Program-made: the position numbers and the translations under genes
In this document: positions 10,582 through 21,548 of the stretch, in pieces
How positions within the stretch are numbered: the first letter of the stretch is position 1
Layout of the letters: each line of letters begins with the position of its first letter
Notes under the pieces: model-generated
What the model saw: the letters and a program-made list of their open reading frames with translations, nothing else
What the model was told of the DNA's origin: nothing
Database searches by the model: none
DNA from: Diphasiastrum complanatum
Taxonomy: Eukaryota > Streptophyta > Lycopodiopsida > Lycopodiales > Lycopodiaceae
Reading direction: 5' to 3'
Length of the DNA: 64,000 nucleotides
Assembly: GCA_029204225.1 (NCBI GenBank)
Contig: CM055095.1
Span: 20,451,348-20,515,347 of the forward strand

Positions 10582-12760
10582 CTCCTCCTAAAAACAATCT
10601 ATATTGACTTGAACATGGATCTTGGTATTACTCCAAGATAGGCTCTATGCTTGATGAAGGAACTTTTGCTCAAAGGTTTGGTGAGCTGATATATATCTAA
10701 GCACTCTCTTGGCCATTTTTCAATGATAAATAGTAGGATTTTGCATCGTCTAGCTCAACTTATGAACACTAAAGCATATGTTAGGTCTAGTTATTGTGAG
10801 TCAAATTAAGGAGCCTATAAGACTCCTAAAAAGTGTGATGTCCACAGGATCTTTCATCACCTTTGTTATGGTTGATGAACCCAATAGGCTGATCCATATG
10901 AATCTCTTCTTCTAGATATCCATTTAAAAATGCATTAGAGACATCTAGTTGAAGAACTTGCCAATTGAAAAAACAAGCAATAGAAATTATGATTCTAATT
11001 GATACCATCTTTGCAACTGGAGCAAAAGTCTCCTCATTATCAAGTCCATAAACTTGAGCAAAACCTTTAGCACAAAGTCTAGCCTTGTACTTGTTGATTG
11101 TGCCATCTTGATTATACTTGACTCGAAAAGCCCACTTGCAACCAATGGTGTGTTTGTTGGATGGAAGATCCACAAGTTCCCATGTCTTGTTGGCCATCAA
11201 AGCATCATATTCCTCCTTCATGGCAAGATACCATTCCTTTGAATTGAGTGCATCATATACATCCTTTGGCTCCTCATGTGAAATAAAATAAGCACAATTA
11301 GTGGAGTTGAGTTTCACTTGCTTGCCTCTATCTTCATAAGTAAGCCTCCTAGGCTCGGATCTTTCTCTTTGAGATCTCCTTGGTGAAAAGATTCGAGGTA
11401 ACTCCTCCTCAATTCTCGGCCCCATCTCTCCATGATAGTCTTCAAGGGTGATGATTGGAGTATCTTTGTGAGAATCTTTGAACTCGGCCTCCTCAAGAAT
11501 GTAATTTTGATCCTCATGGAATATAACATCCCTACTCTCAATTGTAGTTGAGGTAGAGGGAACATAGATTCTGTAAGCTTTTTTGTTGGATGCATATCCA
11601 ACCATGATCCCTTTAATAGGATTAAGATCATCTCTTTTCCTTGTTTCCAAGGGTACATGAACAAAGCAAGCACAACCAAAAACTCTAAGATGATCTACCT
11701 TAGGTTTCTTCTTAAACAAGACTTCAAAAGGTGATTTCTAACAAGTGCATTATGAGGTAATCTATTGCACAAATAGTTTGCATAATTTATAGCTTCACCC
11801 CAATATTCAATAGGCAAAGAAGCTTCAACTCGGATTTTCTATTTTTCCTCTCAGCAACTCCATTTTGAGATGGAGAATAAGCACAAGAAAACTCTCTCTT
11901 TATTGCTTCACCTTCACAATATTCATGAAACTTGTTGGAGATGTATTCACCTCCTCCATCACATCTTAAAGCTTTAACTTTGAAGGAAAACTATTTCTCA
12001 ACATAAGCTTTGAAGATTAGAAAGTGATCAAATACCATAGCTTTTGAAAAAAGTAGATACAACCAAGTATATCTAGTAAAGTCATCAATAAAGGTGACAA
12101 AACATGTTGCACCACCAATACTTTTAGAAGAAGAAAAATGTACATCCGAGTGTATAAGCTCCAAAGGATGAGTGGTCTTGATAAAAGACTTCGGATATGG
12201 CTTTCTATGTGATTTTGCAATAGCACAAGCCTCATAAGGCTTGAAATCTTTGGAAAGAGATTTTGGAGGACCAATAGCCTTCACTTTCTTGACCATAGAA
12301 GACATAGATTTAAAGTTAGGATGCCCCAACCTTCTATGCCACAACTCCTCCTTAGATAACAAAGCAACTTCACAAAGGTTTGCAATCTCATAAGAATTCT
12401 ACTTGAAAATTCCACCACATCTAGATCCTTCAGCTAAGATCTCATCATTTTTCTTGATAAAGCAAGTGTTGGAGTTGAACTTTACATCACAACCATTATC
12501 AAGCAACTTTCCCACACTAATCAAGTTCTTTGTAAGTTTTGGAATAAAAAGAACATTAAAAAGTGCAAGAACTTTTGAAGAAGCAAGTTTCAATGGAATG
12601 TTTCCAATTCCTTCTATAGAGCATTCACGATCATTAGCAGTATAAATAGATCTCTTAAGTCCTTTGTAAGGTACAATTGAGTCAAAAGACTCCTTTGAAC
12701 AGCACATATGTGAAGAAGCTCCACTATCTATGTACCAAACTCCATTGTTGGTTGATTCTG
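10582..12760 (-). mobile_element. Copia retrotransposon, 5'-truncated
   Basis: Minus-strand coding pieces are in Copia order. A protease-to-GAG-pre-integrase piece (12399-12707) contains 'KLTKNLISVGKLLDNGCDV'. An integrase piece (11991-12362) contains 'LWHRRLGHPNFKSM' and 'ELIHSDVHFSSSKS' with 'FVTFIDDFTRYTW'. A reverse transcriptase piece (10826-11719) contains 'NKTWELVDLPSNKHTIGCKW' and 'QLDVSNAFLNGYLEEEIHM'. Gag and the 5' LTR are not seen, and the RNase H end is short. The element has several breaks. Confidence 0.85.
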
Positions 12761-12899
12761 ACGAATCCCCAAGATACTCGGACAGAGCAACTCAAGAGCA
12801 CCTCTCACCTTAGACTGAGGAGGTCTCTGAGGAGACGAGACAAACAAAGACTGGGAGCCGAGTATGAGAGCCGAGGAATACTAGTTAGTAATGACAAGC

Positions 12900-13430
12900 A
12901 AGAACTGTGTAAGCCTCATGGTGAATCCCGGAAGATGGAATGACCATGTAGGAACTAGTATTTCTAGGCAAATGTAATAAATGTAAGTAGACCCCTCTTA
13001 AAGAAAGTAGAGTGAGCCAACTTTTGATGGTGACCTCTAGTGGAGGGCATTATTACACTTGTAGTTTGTAAAATGTGGAAATTCCACTAGGATGCCACCT
13101 AAGGAGCTCTCTTGCTTATTTAAGAGGCTCCCTCTTTGTGAAGAGGAGCTTTTTGTGAATTGTATCAACTCCATGCTGAAATAAGAAGAGCCTTCATGAG
13201 TTTGGTGCATCCATTGAGCTCCTTGATCATGATGGTTTTCTTGAGTGATGCCCCTATGATCATGCCCTTCCATTCATTGTGTGTGATTGTGGATTGTAGA
13301 GTGGATTAGATTTGCTGCTTTTGTAGAGTGAATTAGCTTTCTTTTCTTGTTTGTGGATTAACGTAGGAACTAGCATTCAAGTAAACTAAACAGGCTGGAT
13401 TTGTGGTGTAGATCTTGAATATTCTCTAAC
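12900..13430 (+). repeat. Possible LTR fragment
   Basis: The stretch has LTR-like organisation without coding capacity. A TATA-like TTATTTAAG occurs near 13115. It is followed by 'aggctccctc' and a GC-richer block, then AT-rich sequence ending near 'tctctaacatttc'. I found no second copy in the window and no primer site, so this is tentative. Confidence 0.25.
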
Positions 13431-14124
13431 ATTTCAATTCTTGATGTTTTTGGGATGTCCAAGAATCAAAAGGCTGGTTGGTTTCTTGATTCTTGGACTT
13501 CTAAAATGTTATAGATTAGTTTCTTGTTTCTTGTTTTGTCAACTAATGCAAGTGTAGCTCAGTGTTAGTCTATTGTAGGATCTGATTCAGTTTGTTTCCA
13601 GAGTAGGTAGCTGTAAAATCTACTGAATGTTCATTTGGGTTGTATGCTGATCTGTAAATGAATGTTCATCGCTTGCATCTATGTATGGATGTAAGTGCAT
13701 TCAAGGGAGAATGACCATGAGTTGTCCACTGACAAACAGGACAAAATATACTACAATGTCAATTTGTTCCCTTCTGTCTAATCTGGGCCTTTAAACAAGA
13801 ACGAATAACTGTAAGCTAAGCCCACTGTCTCTACTGATAGGCAGGAGAAGTAAGTAAAGAACATAAAAAAACAACAGATCCTCTGGAGCAGGGGATCTAT
13901 CAACATTTGACATCGTTGCTACTTGAACTCCAATACTTTCTACATCAAAAAGAACCGCAACATTGTCCACGCTTAGATCCCTGCAAACAAACTCCAAATC
14001 TTTCAACACCTCTGAGTTTCTACAAACAAAATATAGCCACATCAATGGCTATCTCATTACCCAAATCCACGGGCTATTAGACTTGCAAATCTGTTGTTAG
14101 CAAACGCACTAACGAACCTGGATT

Positions 14125-14787
14125 TTGTTCAACTCCAGGCTCACGCTCCTTCCGTTCTCCACGCTTCACATCTCAACCAGAGCCCAGCTTAGATCTCAAC
14201 CGACACACTCTGTCAAATCCCAACCGATAGCCAGTGTCAGATCTCAACCGACACACTCTGTCAAATCTCAACCGACAGCCAGTGTTAGATCTCAACCTAC
14301 GCACTTTGTTGCCTCTCAACCAGAGAGACTATACCAAATCTCAACCAATGAGATTCTATCCATTCTGAACAGAAGGAGTTCCTCACCACTACCACTGACC
14401 ACACCTCATTGCACCAATCGCAACCATCTCATTCCATCGAAGGCCCAACCATCGCAACCATCAACCATTGCAATCACCCTTCCTCTGCATTGCACCGCAA
14501 CTGTCACATTCAGTCGCAACAATCCGCACCCTTTCCACCTTACGGACCACCTCCACCTCCATCCACATTCACCCGTCATGCCATATTCTATCGCAACCAG
14601 CTCCCCATCCACCGGCATTCCATCGTTGCAACTACATTTCATCGTTGCAACTGCATGCCATCGCATTCACCCACCTTCCTCACCTCCGCAACTGACCGCA
14701 TGCCATCACATTAAACACACCTTCCACTTCCATCGCAACAGTCGCACATCGCATTCCACCGCAATTCCCGTCGTGGCATACAAATAA
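14125..14787 (+). repeat. Open frame with 48-bp tandem repeats
   Basis: The frame begins with tandem 48-bp units between about 14187 and 14350. Each unit encodes two related octapeptides of the form RSQPTHSV and KSQPIASV, repeated about two and a half times before decaying. The rest is a His/Ser/Pro/Thr-rich, CAT- and CGCAAC-rich low-complexity stretch. There is no known domain, signal peptide or membrane segment. The frame is probably kept open by base composition. I treat it as a repeat rather than a gene. Confidence 0.5.
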
Positions 14788-14789
14788 AG

Positions 14790-17590
14790 TTTGTAGGTTG
14801 TTTACATTGGAAGCAAAAAGGTTTCGTATTACGCATTGGGAATCAATCACCAACACACTGATCGCAAAGTCGTTCAATAAAAGGCCCATTGACTCCAGAT
14901 ATCCAAAGCTTTCCGAGCAACTGCCATATCGAGACTCAAATTAGTATCATGATTCCAACATTCCTCAAATCATGTATCAATTAATAATTTATGAACAAAG
15001 ACCGATATTTTTTCATACCTCTTATATTAATATCGACGTGTTTTGTTTGCTCATAAGGCACGCACAAGTTTGTCATAACAGTGGCCTTGTGGTACTTCAG
15101 CAAATATTGTTTTGTCAGATTCTGAGAACTGAAAAGGCTTTGAGTTTTTACAAAAAGGTTTTGGCAGAGTAAATTCATCGATTTGCATTATGAAATGCAG
15201 CAACAAGATTTTTGTATAGGTCACTTGAGTTTTCCCAAAAAATGACCTGCAAGTATTTTGTATCAGTTATGTGTGCTAAATATTGGATGGCTAACACTAC
15301 GCTATCTATATGTGCAAGAAACGTAGCTGAGGTTCCTAACCTGACCTTGGTCTTCTTGTTGAAACCCGTCCACAACAAGCAAAGTTTTTCTGTTGTATCC
15401 AGTTGCCCCAGTTCCTGTTATTGTAACTGCAACAGTTGCCAGAAGCGCAGATCAATCCACAATCGGATTCTTAGCAATTACATTTGCACAATGAGTGCGG
15501 AATTTGGATATCGATATCTCTGGCAGGAATTTGACGCTCACTTGTAAAGTCTCAATTTTTGTAATCAAATTTTTTGATCCATATACCAAGACTAAATTCG
15601 AACTCTTGCAATCATAAGGGATTGTCTTGCTTCGAACATTGAAACACTGTATTCAAATACAGTCATGTATATTAATTGCATGCAACAAGGGTTTGTAAAA
15701 AAGTTCTTGAACTGACATAGTGATAGTAGCATCACCATGTGTGTCTGTTATATCAAGATTCAATCATTTTCCATATTTTGATTCAGCACCATAATTCCAA
15801 TATTTTGCCAACACTACATTCAATGTACATGCTTTCTATACCTACATGTATATCTTCTACGTAGACCTGAGTCATTCCGTCAACCAATGCAAGTGGCAAT
15901 GGATGTGAAGGTGGACTAGACGTTCAGACAAGTTTCTTTTTTTTGTGTACCAATTCTTTATCACGAACCTCTAACCGATTTTTAGTATCAATATCCACAC
16001 TACTACTACCGACATCGACATTTGTCGATGTCGAAGAAAAAGTCCTAGAAATTATGGAACTTGTAGCTGGAATTGAAACCTGTGCTCGATTTTGGGTAAT
16101 AGTATTTTTTGTATCAATACAAAAGATTCAGAAAATGGACATAGAACCTTAAACGAAGAACAGATGAGCACTACGAATACCATGAAATCAAAATAAACAG
16201 TTGCCTGTGCAATTTCTATTACGACAATAAAGCAACTGAGATTGCAAAACAATGATCATGGAATTTTGCAACAACAAATTTTGCAACAAGTCTGTTTTGG
16301 AAATGTGGAATTGCAATTTACCGTCTACCGCAGAAGGAAGTGTTTTGTTGTTTTCTTTTGTGTGTTCTATGAGATTATCTTGTTGCAGAACATCCATTTC
16401 TATCTGCTGCAATTTTTCTATTTGAAAACATAGCTATTGTTTTATTCAAAGTCCAAATCACAAAAAAAATTATTTTTGCTACTACAAAATTCATTTGCAT
16501 TATTATGAATACAACCTACTTTATACACATGCCAGTTTTCACGTACCATCTGTAACATCGTCTACCAACATGAGATTAGCATCCAAAGTATCCAAATCTT
16601 GTTTCTGTGTTGACTCCATCTACACGTCACACAACGCAGAAGTCGTGTTTTTGGCACACAACAAACTCTAAACAAGAATCCATTATGAAGGAGCGCATCA
16701 ATTCAAGAACACATTGTCTGGGCACAAAACCCAGCCACATATATACAATCATATTGCAATTTTTGTTTCTATGCAATTTTTGAATCTGCAAGTGTATTGC
16801 AACAATACTAGTGTGAGGCCTCTCGATCAGAGAATAGCAATAGGAAACAAGTGTATAACCAGAATAGGTTTTGAACAAGATGGTCAAGAGAAAGCACGAA
16901 GTTCTGGGTTTTTAGATTCCTTCCATACCAGAAGATCAGATTCCACGAAGCAGATAAGTAGCCTGTAGAAGTGGTAGCAACCTGCAAGAGAAACTATGAC
17001 TAAAGATGTACATTGTAATGAGGCACATGTGTATCCATATGACGTACAAGGTAGTACATATGTTGTATCAGTGGACCACAAAATCTTGCACTCGACTCGT
17101 ACACCGAGCTTGTTCTTCACTCAATCTATAGGACGCATGCATCTTCAAATAAAGTAGAGCTTTTTGCAAGTGACAGTGAAGAATCAGTGCCATGAGGCTT
17201 ACGTATGGCAACGTTAGACACATGGACAGTGTTTGGACAAAATTGTTCTATTGTCTTAACAAATACAAGTGACAATCAATTAAGGTCTCCTTCTACAGAC
17301 AATCTCAAAGCACATGGATCCTGTTCCAATCCTATTTAGGTTTGGACCCATTTTTTTATAAGCGGCCAATTGAAGATTGTAGTAGTGATAGTTCAATGGG
17401 TTAAACTTCGAAAACTGGAGAAACCATTTATGGTAAGTTCAAATATATGTAAATTAAGGACATGCCACAGGAATTGTCATTTGGAGAAAATCTCGACCAC
17501 TATATTGAGTTGTTGTCAGACCGGAGTCCAATATACAGGCTCTATTATTAGATGAGCCGGGAAAAGAAAGAAGAAGCCAAAATGATGTGG
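14790..17590. other. No gene identified
   Basis: AT-rich sequence with many short open frames on both strands and none that I recognise. There is no terminal repeat or transposon domain. It could be decayed transposon sequence. Confidence 0.35.
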
Positions 17591-17596
17591 CACAGT

Positions 17597-18152
17597 AGTC
17601 TATGTTCATCTTTTTGTCCCTTTTATTTTGTTTGTTAAGAGAAAACATACTACCTTTTACAAGTACGTCGATTAGAGAATTCATTAAAGTCATTGGGAAG
17701 TGCTAGTGTTGTATCCGATGTTTTTGAGGTCCATCTTACTGGACATGGTTGCATTTTGCAGTGCATGAACTAGACTATTAATCTTTTAATCGGAGACATA
17801 AATCTATAAAAAACAATCTTCTACCATTATCAATCTATCAGCTCTATTGCAGAAAATGCTCTTCTAGCAAACACCTCTATGGAGCAAATGTTCGTGGAAA
17901 AATAACTTGGTCTAACAAATCAACAATTTCTTGTGGAATGACAGTGTACTTTATAGAAAAAAGTTATAGGATGGAACAAGATTCCAAGAATCAGTCACAT
18001 TTTAAGAGCAAACAAAAATGGTAAATATTGTTCTTTTAGAGGTCCATAAAATTAGGAGTTGTCAACAGGTATGCCTTGGGCTACTCCTCTATTGTACGCC
18101 CTGTCCAATCAATCTAGCAAATGTGCTTGAAATGGTTTCATTATTACGTATC
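17597..18152 (+). repeat. Direct duplication, copy 1
   Basis: This 556-base unit is repeated almost immediately downstream at 18169-18733. Shared blocks include 'ccctttattttgtttgttaa', 'gggaagtgctagtgttgta', 'tctattgcagaaaa' and 'gtccatcttactggacatgg'; in copy 2 the last of these is present only in inverted form. Copy 1 has the segment 17719-17789 in one orientation, flanked by TCCGA (17714-17718) and TCGGA (17790-17794). No coding frame is recognised. Confidence 0.9.
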
Positions 18153-18168
18153 ACAAGTACGTTAACCT

Positions 18169-18733
18169 AGTCTATGTTAACCTTTTAGTCCCCTTTATTT
18201 TGTTTGTTAAAAAAAAACATACTACCTTATACAAGTACGTTGATTAGATAATTCATTAAATTCATTGGGAAGTGCTAGTGTTGTATACCGAAGATTAATA
18301 GTCTAGTTCATGCACTACAAAATGCAACCATGTCCAGTAAGATGGACCTCAAAAACATCGGATGTTAATCTGAGACATAAATCTATAGAAAACGATCTTC
18401 TACCGTAATCAATCTATCATCTCTATTGCAGAAAACGCTCTTCTGGCAAACACCTCTATGGAGCAAATGTTCGTGGAAAAATAACTTGGTCTGACAAATC
18501 AACAGTTTCTTGTGGAATGACAGTGTACTTTATAGGAAAAAGTTATAGGATGGAACAGGATTCCAGAAATCAGTCACATTTTAAGAGCAAACAAAAATGG
18601 TAAATATTGTTTTTTAAGAGGTCCATAAAATTAGGAGTTGTCAACAGGTACGCCTTGGGCTACTCTCTCTATTGTACGCCATGTCCAATCAATCTAGCAC
18701 ATGTGCTTGAAACGGTTTCATTATTACGTATCA
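18169..18733 (+). repeat. Direct duplication, copy 2, with internal inversion
   Basis: The 565-base second copy is about 90 percent similar by eye to copy 1. The exception is a segment of about 72 bases (about 18291-18362), which reads as the reverse complement of 17714-17794 in copy 1. Outside this block the copies stay collinear on both sides. Confidence 0.9.
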
Positions 18734-20490
18734 ATAGAATAATCCATGGACGGAGTTCAATGATCTGCATTGTAGCATTGTGATTGACTACAATAGCTGT
18801 ATGGTATCCTTGTAAAAGGGAACTGGACTAGGGCACACTGGCTGTAGAACAGTCTCTTACAGGGGTTATCATTTGTCATGGAGTGCTAGGCAAGGTAGCT
18901 CTAATAGAAAGTAAATAAAGAAGTAAGTCTGAGAGCTAAGAGTGATGAATACCTGAGCATGGATTGAAGTTTCTGAAAAGTTGATAGTGGTGGAGAGGGG
19001 CATGATCAATCTCAAGACCCTGCTGAAGGAGCAACACAAACGTTGCAAGCCAACAAGGTATATTGCTATGATGAAGGCTTGTATAGCGGTATGACCTGGA
19101 AAATATCGGATCGAAATTTTGAAGCTGGCAGTAGAGGAATCGATCTCATGAAGAAGTAGCGCACACAAGCAGACCTTTTAGCATTACATACATTCACAAT
19201 TTGGTAAGTGTGCATACCAGTTCAAGGATACAAGGTCAAGCTTGTCAAAAAGCCTCGAGAAGGTTCAGGGTATATAGAGAAATCACGGGAAGTAACAGGA
19301 AAAGACTCCTGGCCATGGCATTCCGCTTGATTGCAACAACTGTGCATTTGAAGATGGTATCTAGTTACACCATCCTAGGGATGTGCAGGTAGCGCAAAAA
19401 TTTTTGAAAGGACAAAAAAGGCGAGTCATGTGACTGACTGGACCGTCAATAATCCTTGTAGTCGCAAATGGTCAGGGATTGTCTACCGGAGTAACTTTCT
19501 GACTGGCCTTATGTTAGCTGGCTTTAATCTTTAAGGAACTATTAGTGGAGATCTAGCTCATTCCAAACAGGGGAATTGCATTCACAGAGTCATTTAGGCG
19601 AGCCTGTTTGTGATGCAATTAGTTGCAGAAACCAAGATATAGTTTGAAATAGAATCGTTGCATTTGTTTTGCCTCTGATCAACTGCAGGATCTGGAATGT
19701 TTGGAGCATAGACATTTTGTGAGCGTGTATTGTGACATACACACATTTGGATATCACGTTTCTGTGAAAATGTTAATTGGGCTCCTTGAAAACTACTCTG
19801 CAATAGGTAAACCATTCCCATACACTAATTTTAGCATGCTTCATTGTGGCCACTCAACTGGGTTTTCCTCAAGGAGCATCGTGCCGGTAAATTTTTTCAT
19901 GTGCAGCTCTGTCAAAACTCAGACTTCCAAAATGAGAAGAAGGAACTCGCGACTCGTGCTGCGCCCTCAGACCACTTTCTCATTTCCGTAGGCCCTACTT
20001 CATATAAAAATCGTTGCCAGCAATATTTTGAAGAGGTCAAGAATGGCATAAGGTTCAGAGAACAGACGGAGGTTCAGAATGATAGTATTCTCTTAAATTG
20101 CACCTGAATTAATCGGCTGGGTAATGAGAAACTAATGATCAACGAGGGTGCAGATTCCAACTATTGTATGGTGCGTTGAAAATTGAAGTTCATCCTCATG
20201 AGTACATGTGCGTAATGCTCAGTGCTCAGGTTTTCTTTGTATGTTGCAGTGACCTCCACTATCACAATTTTCAACCTCACAATTCCAGTGCCACAATATT
20301 TGGAAAAGCCAGCTGGCTACATAATGCGACCACCATGACAGCTGGATTACTAGCCTATTCTACCAGAATGGCCATCCTTGACAGCTGACATACTAATAAT
20401 ACAACTAAAATGCCTAAAAAAAACAACTTTCTCAATCTCATGAATGAACCATGAAAAAGATGAAGCAGAAGTCGTCAGGCTCTGATGGAA
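18734..20490. other. No gene identified
   Basis: Several short open frames on both strands, none recognised. No repeats or terminal structures were seen by eye. Confidence 0.35.
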
Positions 20491-20494
20491 AATT

Positions 20495-21061
20495 ATGAAT
20501 GATCACTGCAGAAATATTGCAGCCCAAGAGAAAGCGATTTCTCAAGGGAGCTTAGATCTTCTCGAGCAGGCCCACGAAGAGAACTTTGAACTTCTTCCTC
20601 TGTACCTACGAGCGCCTCATTTGCTCTCTTCACAAACTCCATTCGATGAAGAAGGCGAACAGGATCTTGACCTGGCATTTGGCTTGCCATCTCCGCCACA
20701 AGATCCTCTCTGTCCCTCGTTTTCCAGAATCTTAAGAGGCATTGAACAAACAGTATGCATTGGTCTGGATAGATTCGAGTTATCAACTGATCCTTCCGAG
20801 AAGCTTTCAATTAATTATCTTCAGACTGGGAGATTGAACAACGATCAAGCACATATATCGCTTTCCTGCGCAAACCTCTCGGCTTCAGACTCAGCTTCAG
20901 AGATATCCAGTGGCCAAGATGGCCATGCCAACGGAGCACTTCGCCTTTCTGCCCCCGCGCCCACCTTCGCACTGCGCATTACGCAGGGCCTTCCGTGCAG
21001 TTCGGGCCGAGGCCCGAGGGCAGGGCCTTCCCCCCCCCCCCGCACACTAAAACCAATGTAG
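20495..21061 (+). other. Unidentified open frame in GC-richer island
   Basis: An open frame of about 188 codons lies in sequence clearly richer in GC than its surroundings. It includes 'FELLPLYLRAPHLLSSQTPF' and 'GEQDLDLAFGLPSPPQDPLC', then an Ala/Ser-rich tail ending in a Pro-rich run encoded by a C tract (about 21029-21042). The opposite strand is also open over 20493-20810, with charged sequence such as 'LRFWKTRDREDLVAEMASQM'. I do not recognise either product. The frame is listed from a non-ATG codon or a downstream ATG, so it may be an exon or gene fragment, or chance. Confidence 0.25.
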
Positions 21062-21445
21062 AGAACGAATCCAAATCTCTTAAACCGAAAAAATGTAAAA
21101 CTTTTCAAGAAATAGCAGATCAGGTAGCGATCAGAGGAAAGATTTAAATACTAAGCAGAAGAATCCGTCAAACACCAACTAACTACAAGAAATCTGGAAT
21201 TGGTTGTAAAAATAAGTAGCTAACATTTACTGAGGTACTCAGAAACGTGTCCGCTGGAGCATAAACGGTAAACTTCGTTTTGAATCTCACTAACAAAATC
21301 CAGAAATAAGCTACTATTACTATGATGTTTTAGAAGAGCTGGACGAACAATAGCAGTAAGAAAATCATACCAAACGTGCACTTCAGAATTTATCAACTTT
21401 CTGGAAATTACCTGCTATTGATCAAAGCGATCAGTTCACGAAACC

Positions 21446-21530
21446 AATCCAACAGGTACCGAATCACCGCAGCCTATTTGAGCAACCAATTTATGAAAGC
21501 GAATCCAACAGGTACCGAATCACCGCACCC
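21446..21530 (+). repeat. 29-bp direct repeat, two copies
   Basis: The block beginning 'aatccaacaggtaccgaatc' occurs at 21446-21474 and again at 21502-21530, a spacing of 56 bases. It lies immediately outside the poly(A) end of the LINE at 21549, so it belongs to the pre-insertion sequence. Confidence 0.85.
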
Positions 21531-21548
21531 TGTTTGATTTCTACCACC

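Noticed and set aside
14406-14889. Several overlapping frames on both strands as genes
   Set aside because: The CAT/CGCAAC-rich low-complexity sequence keeps all frames open, and there is no domain or codon signal.
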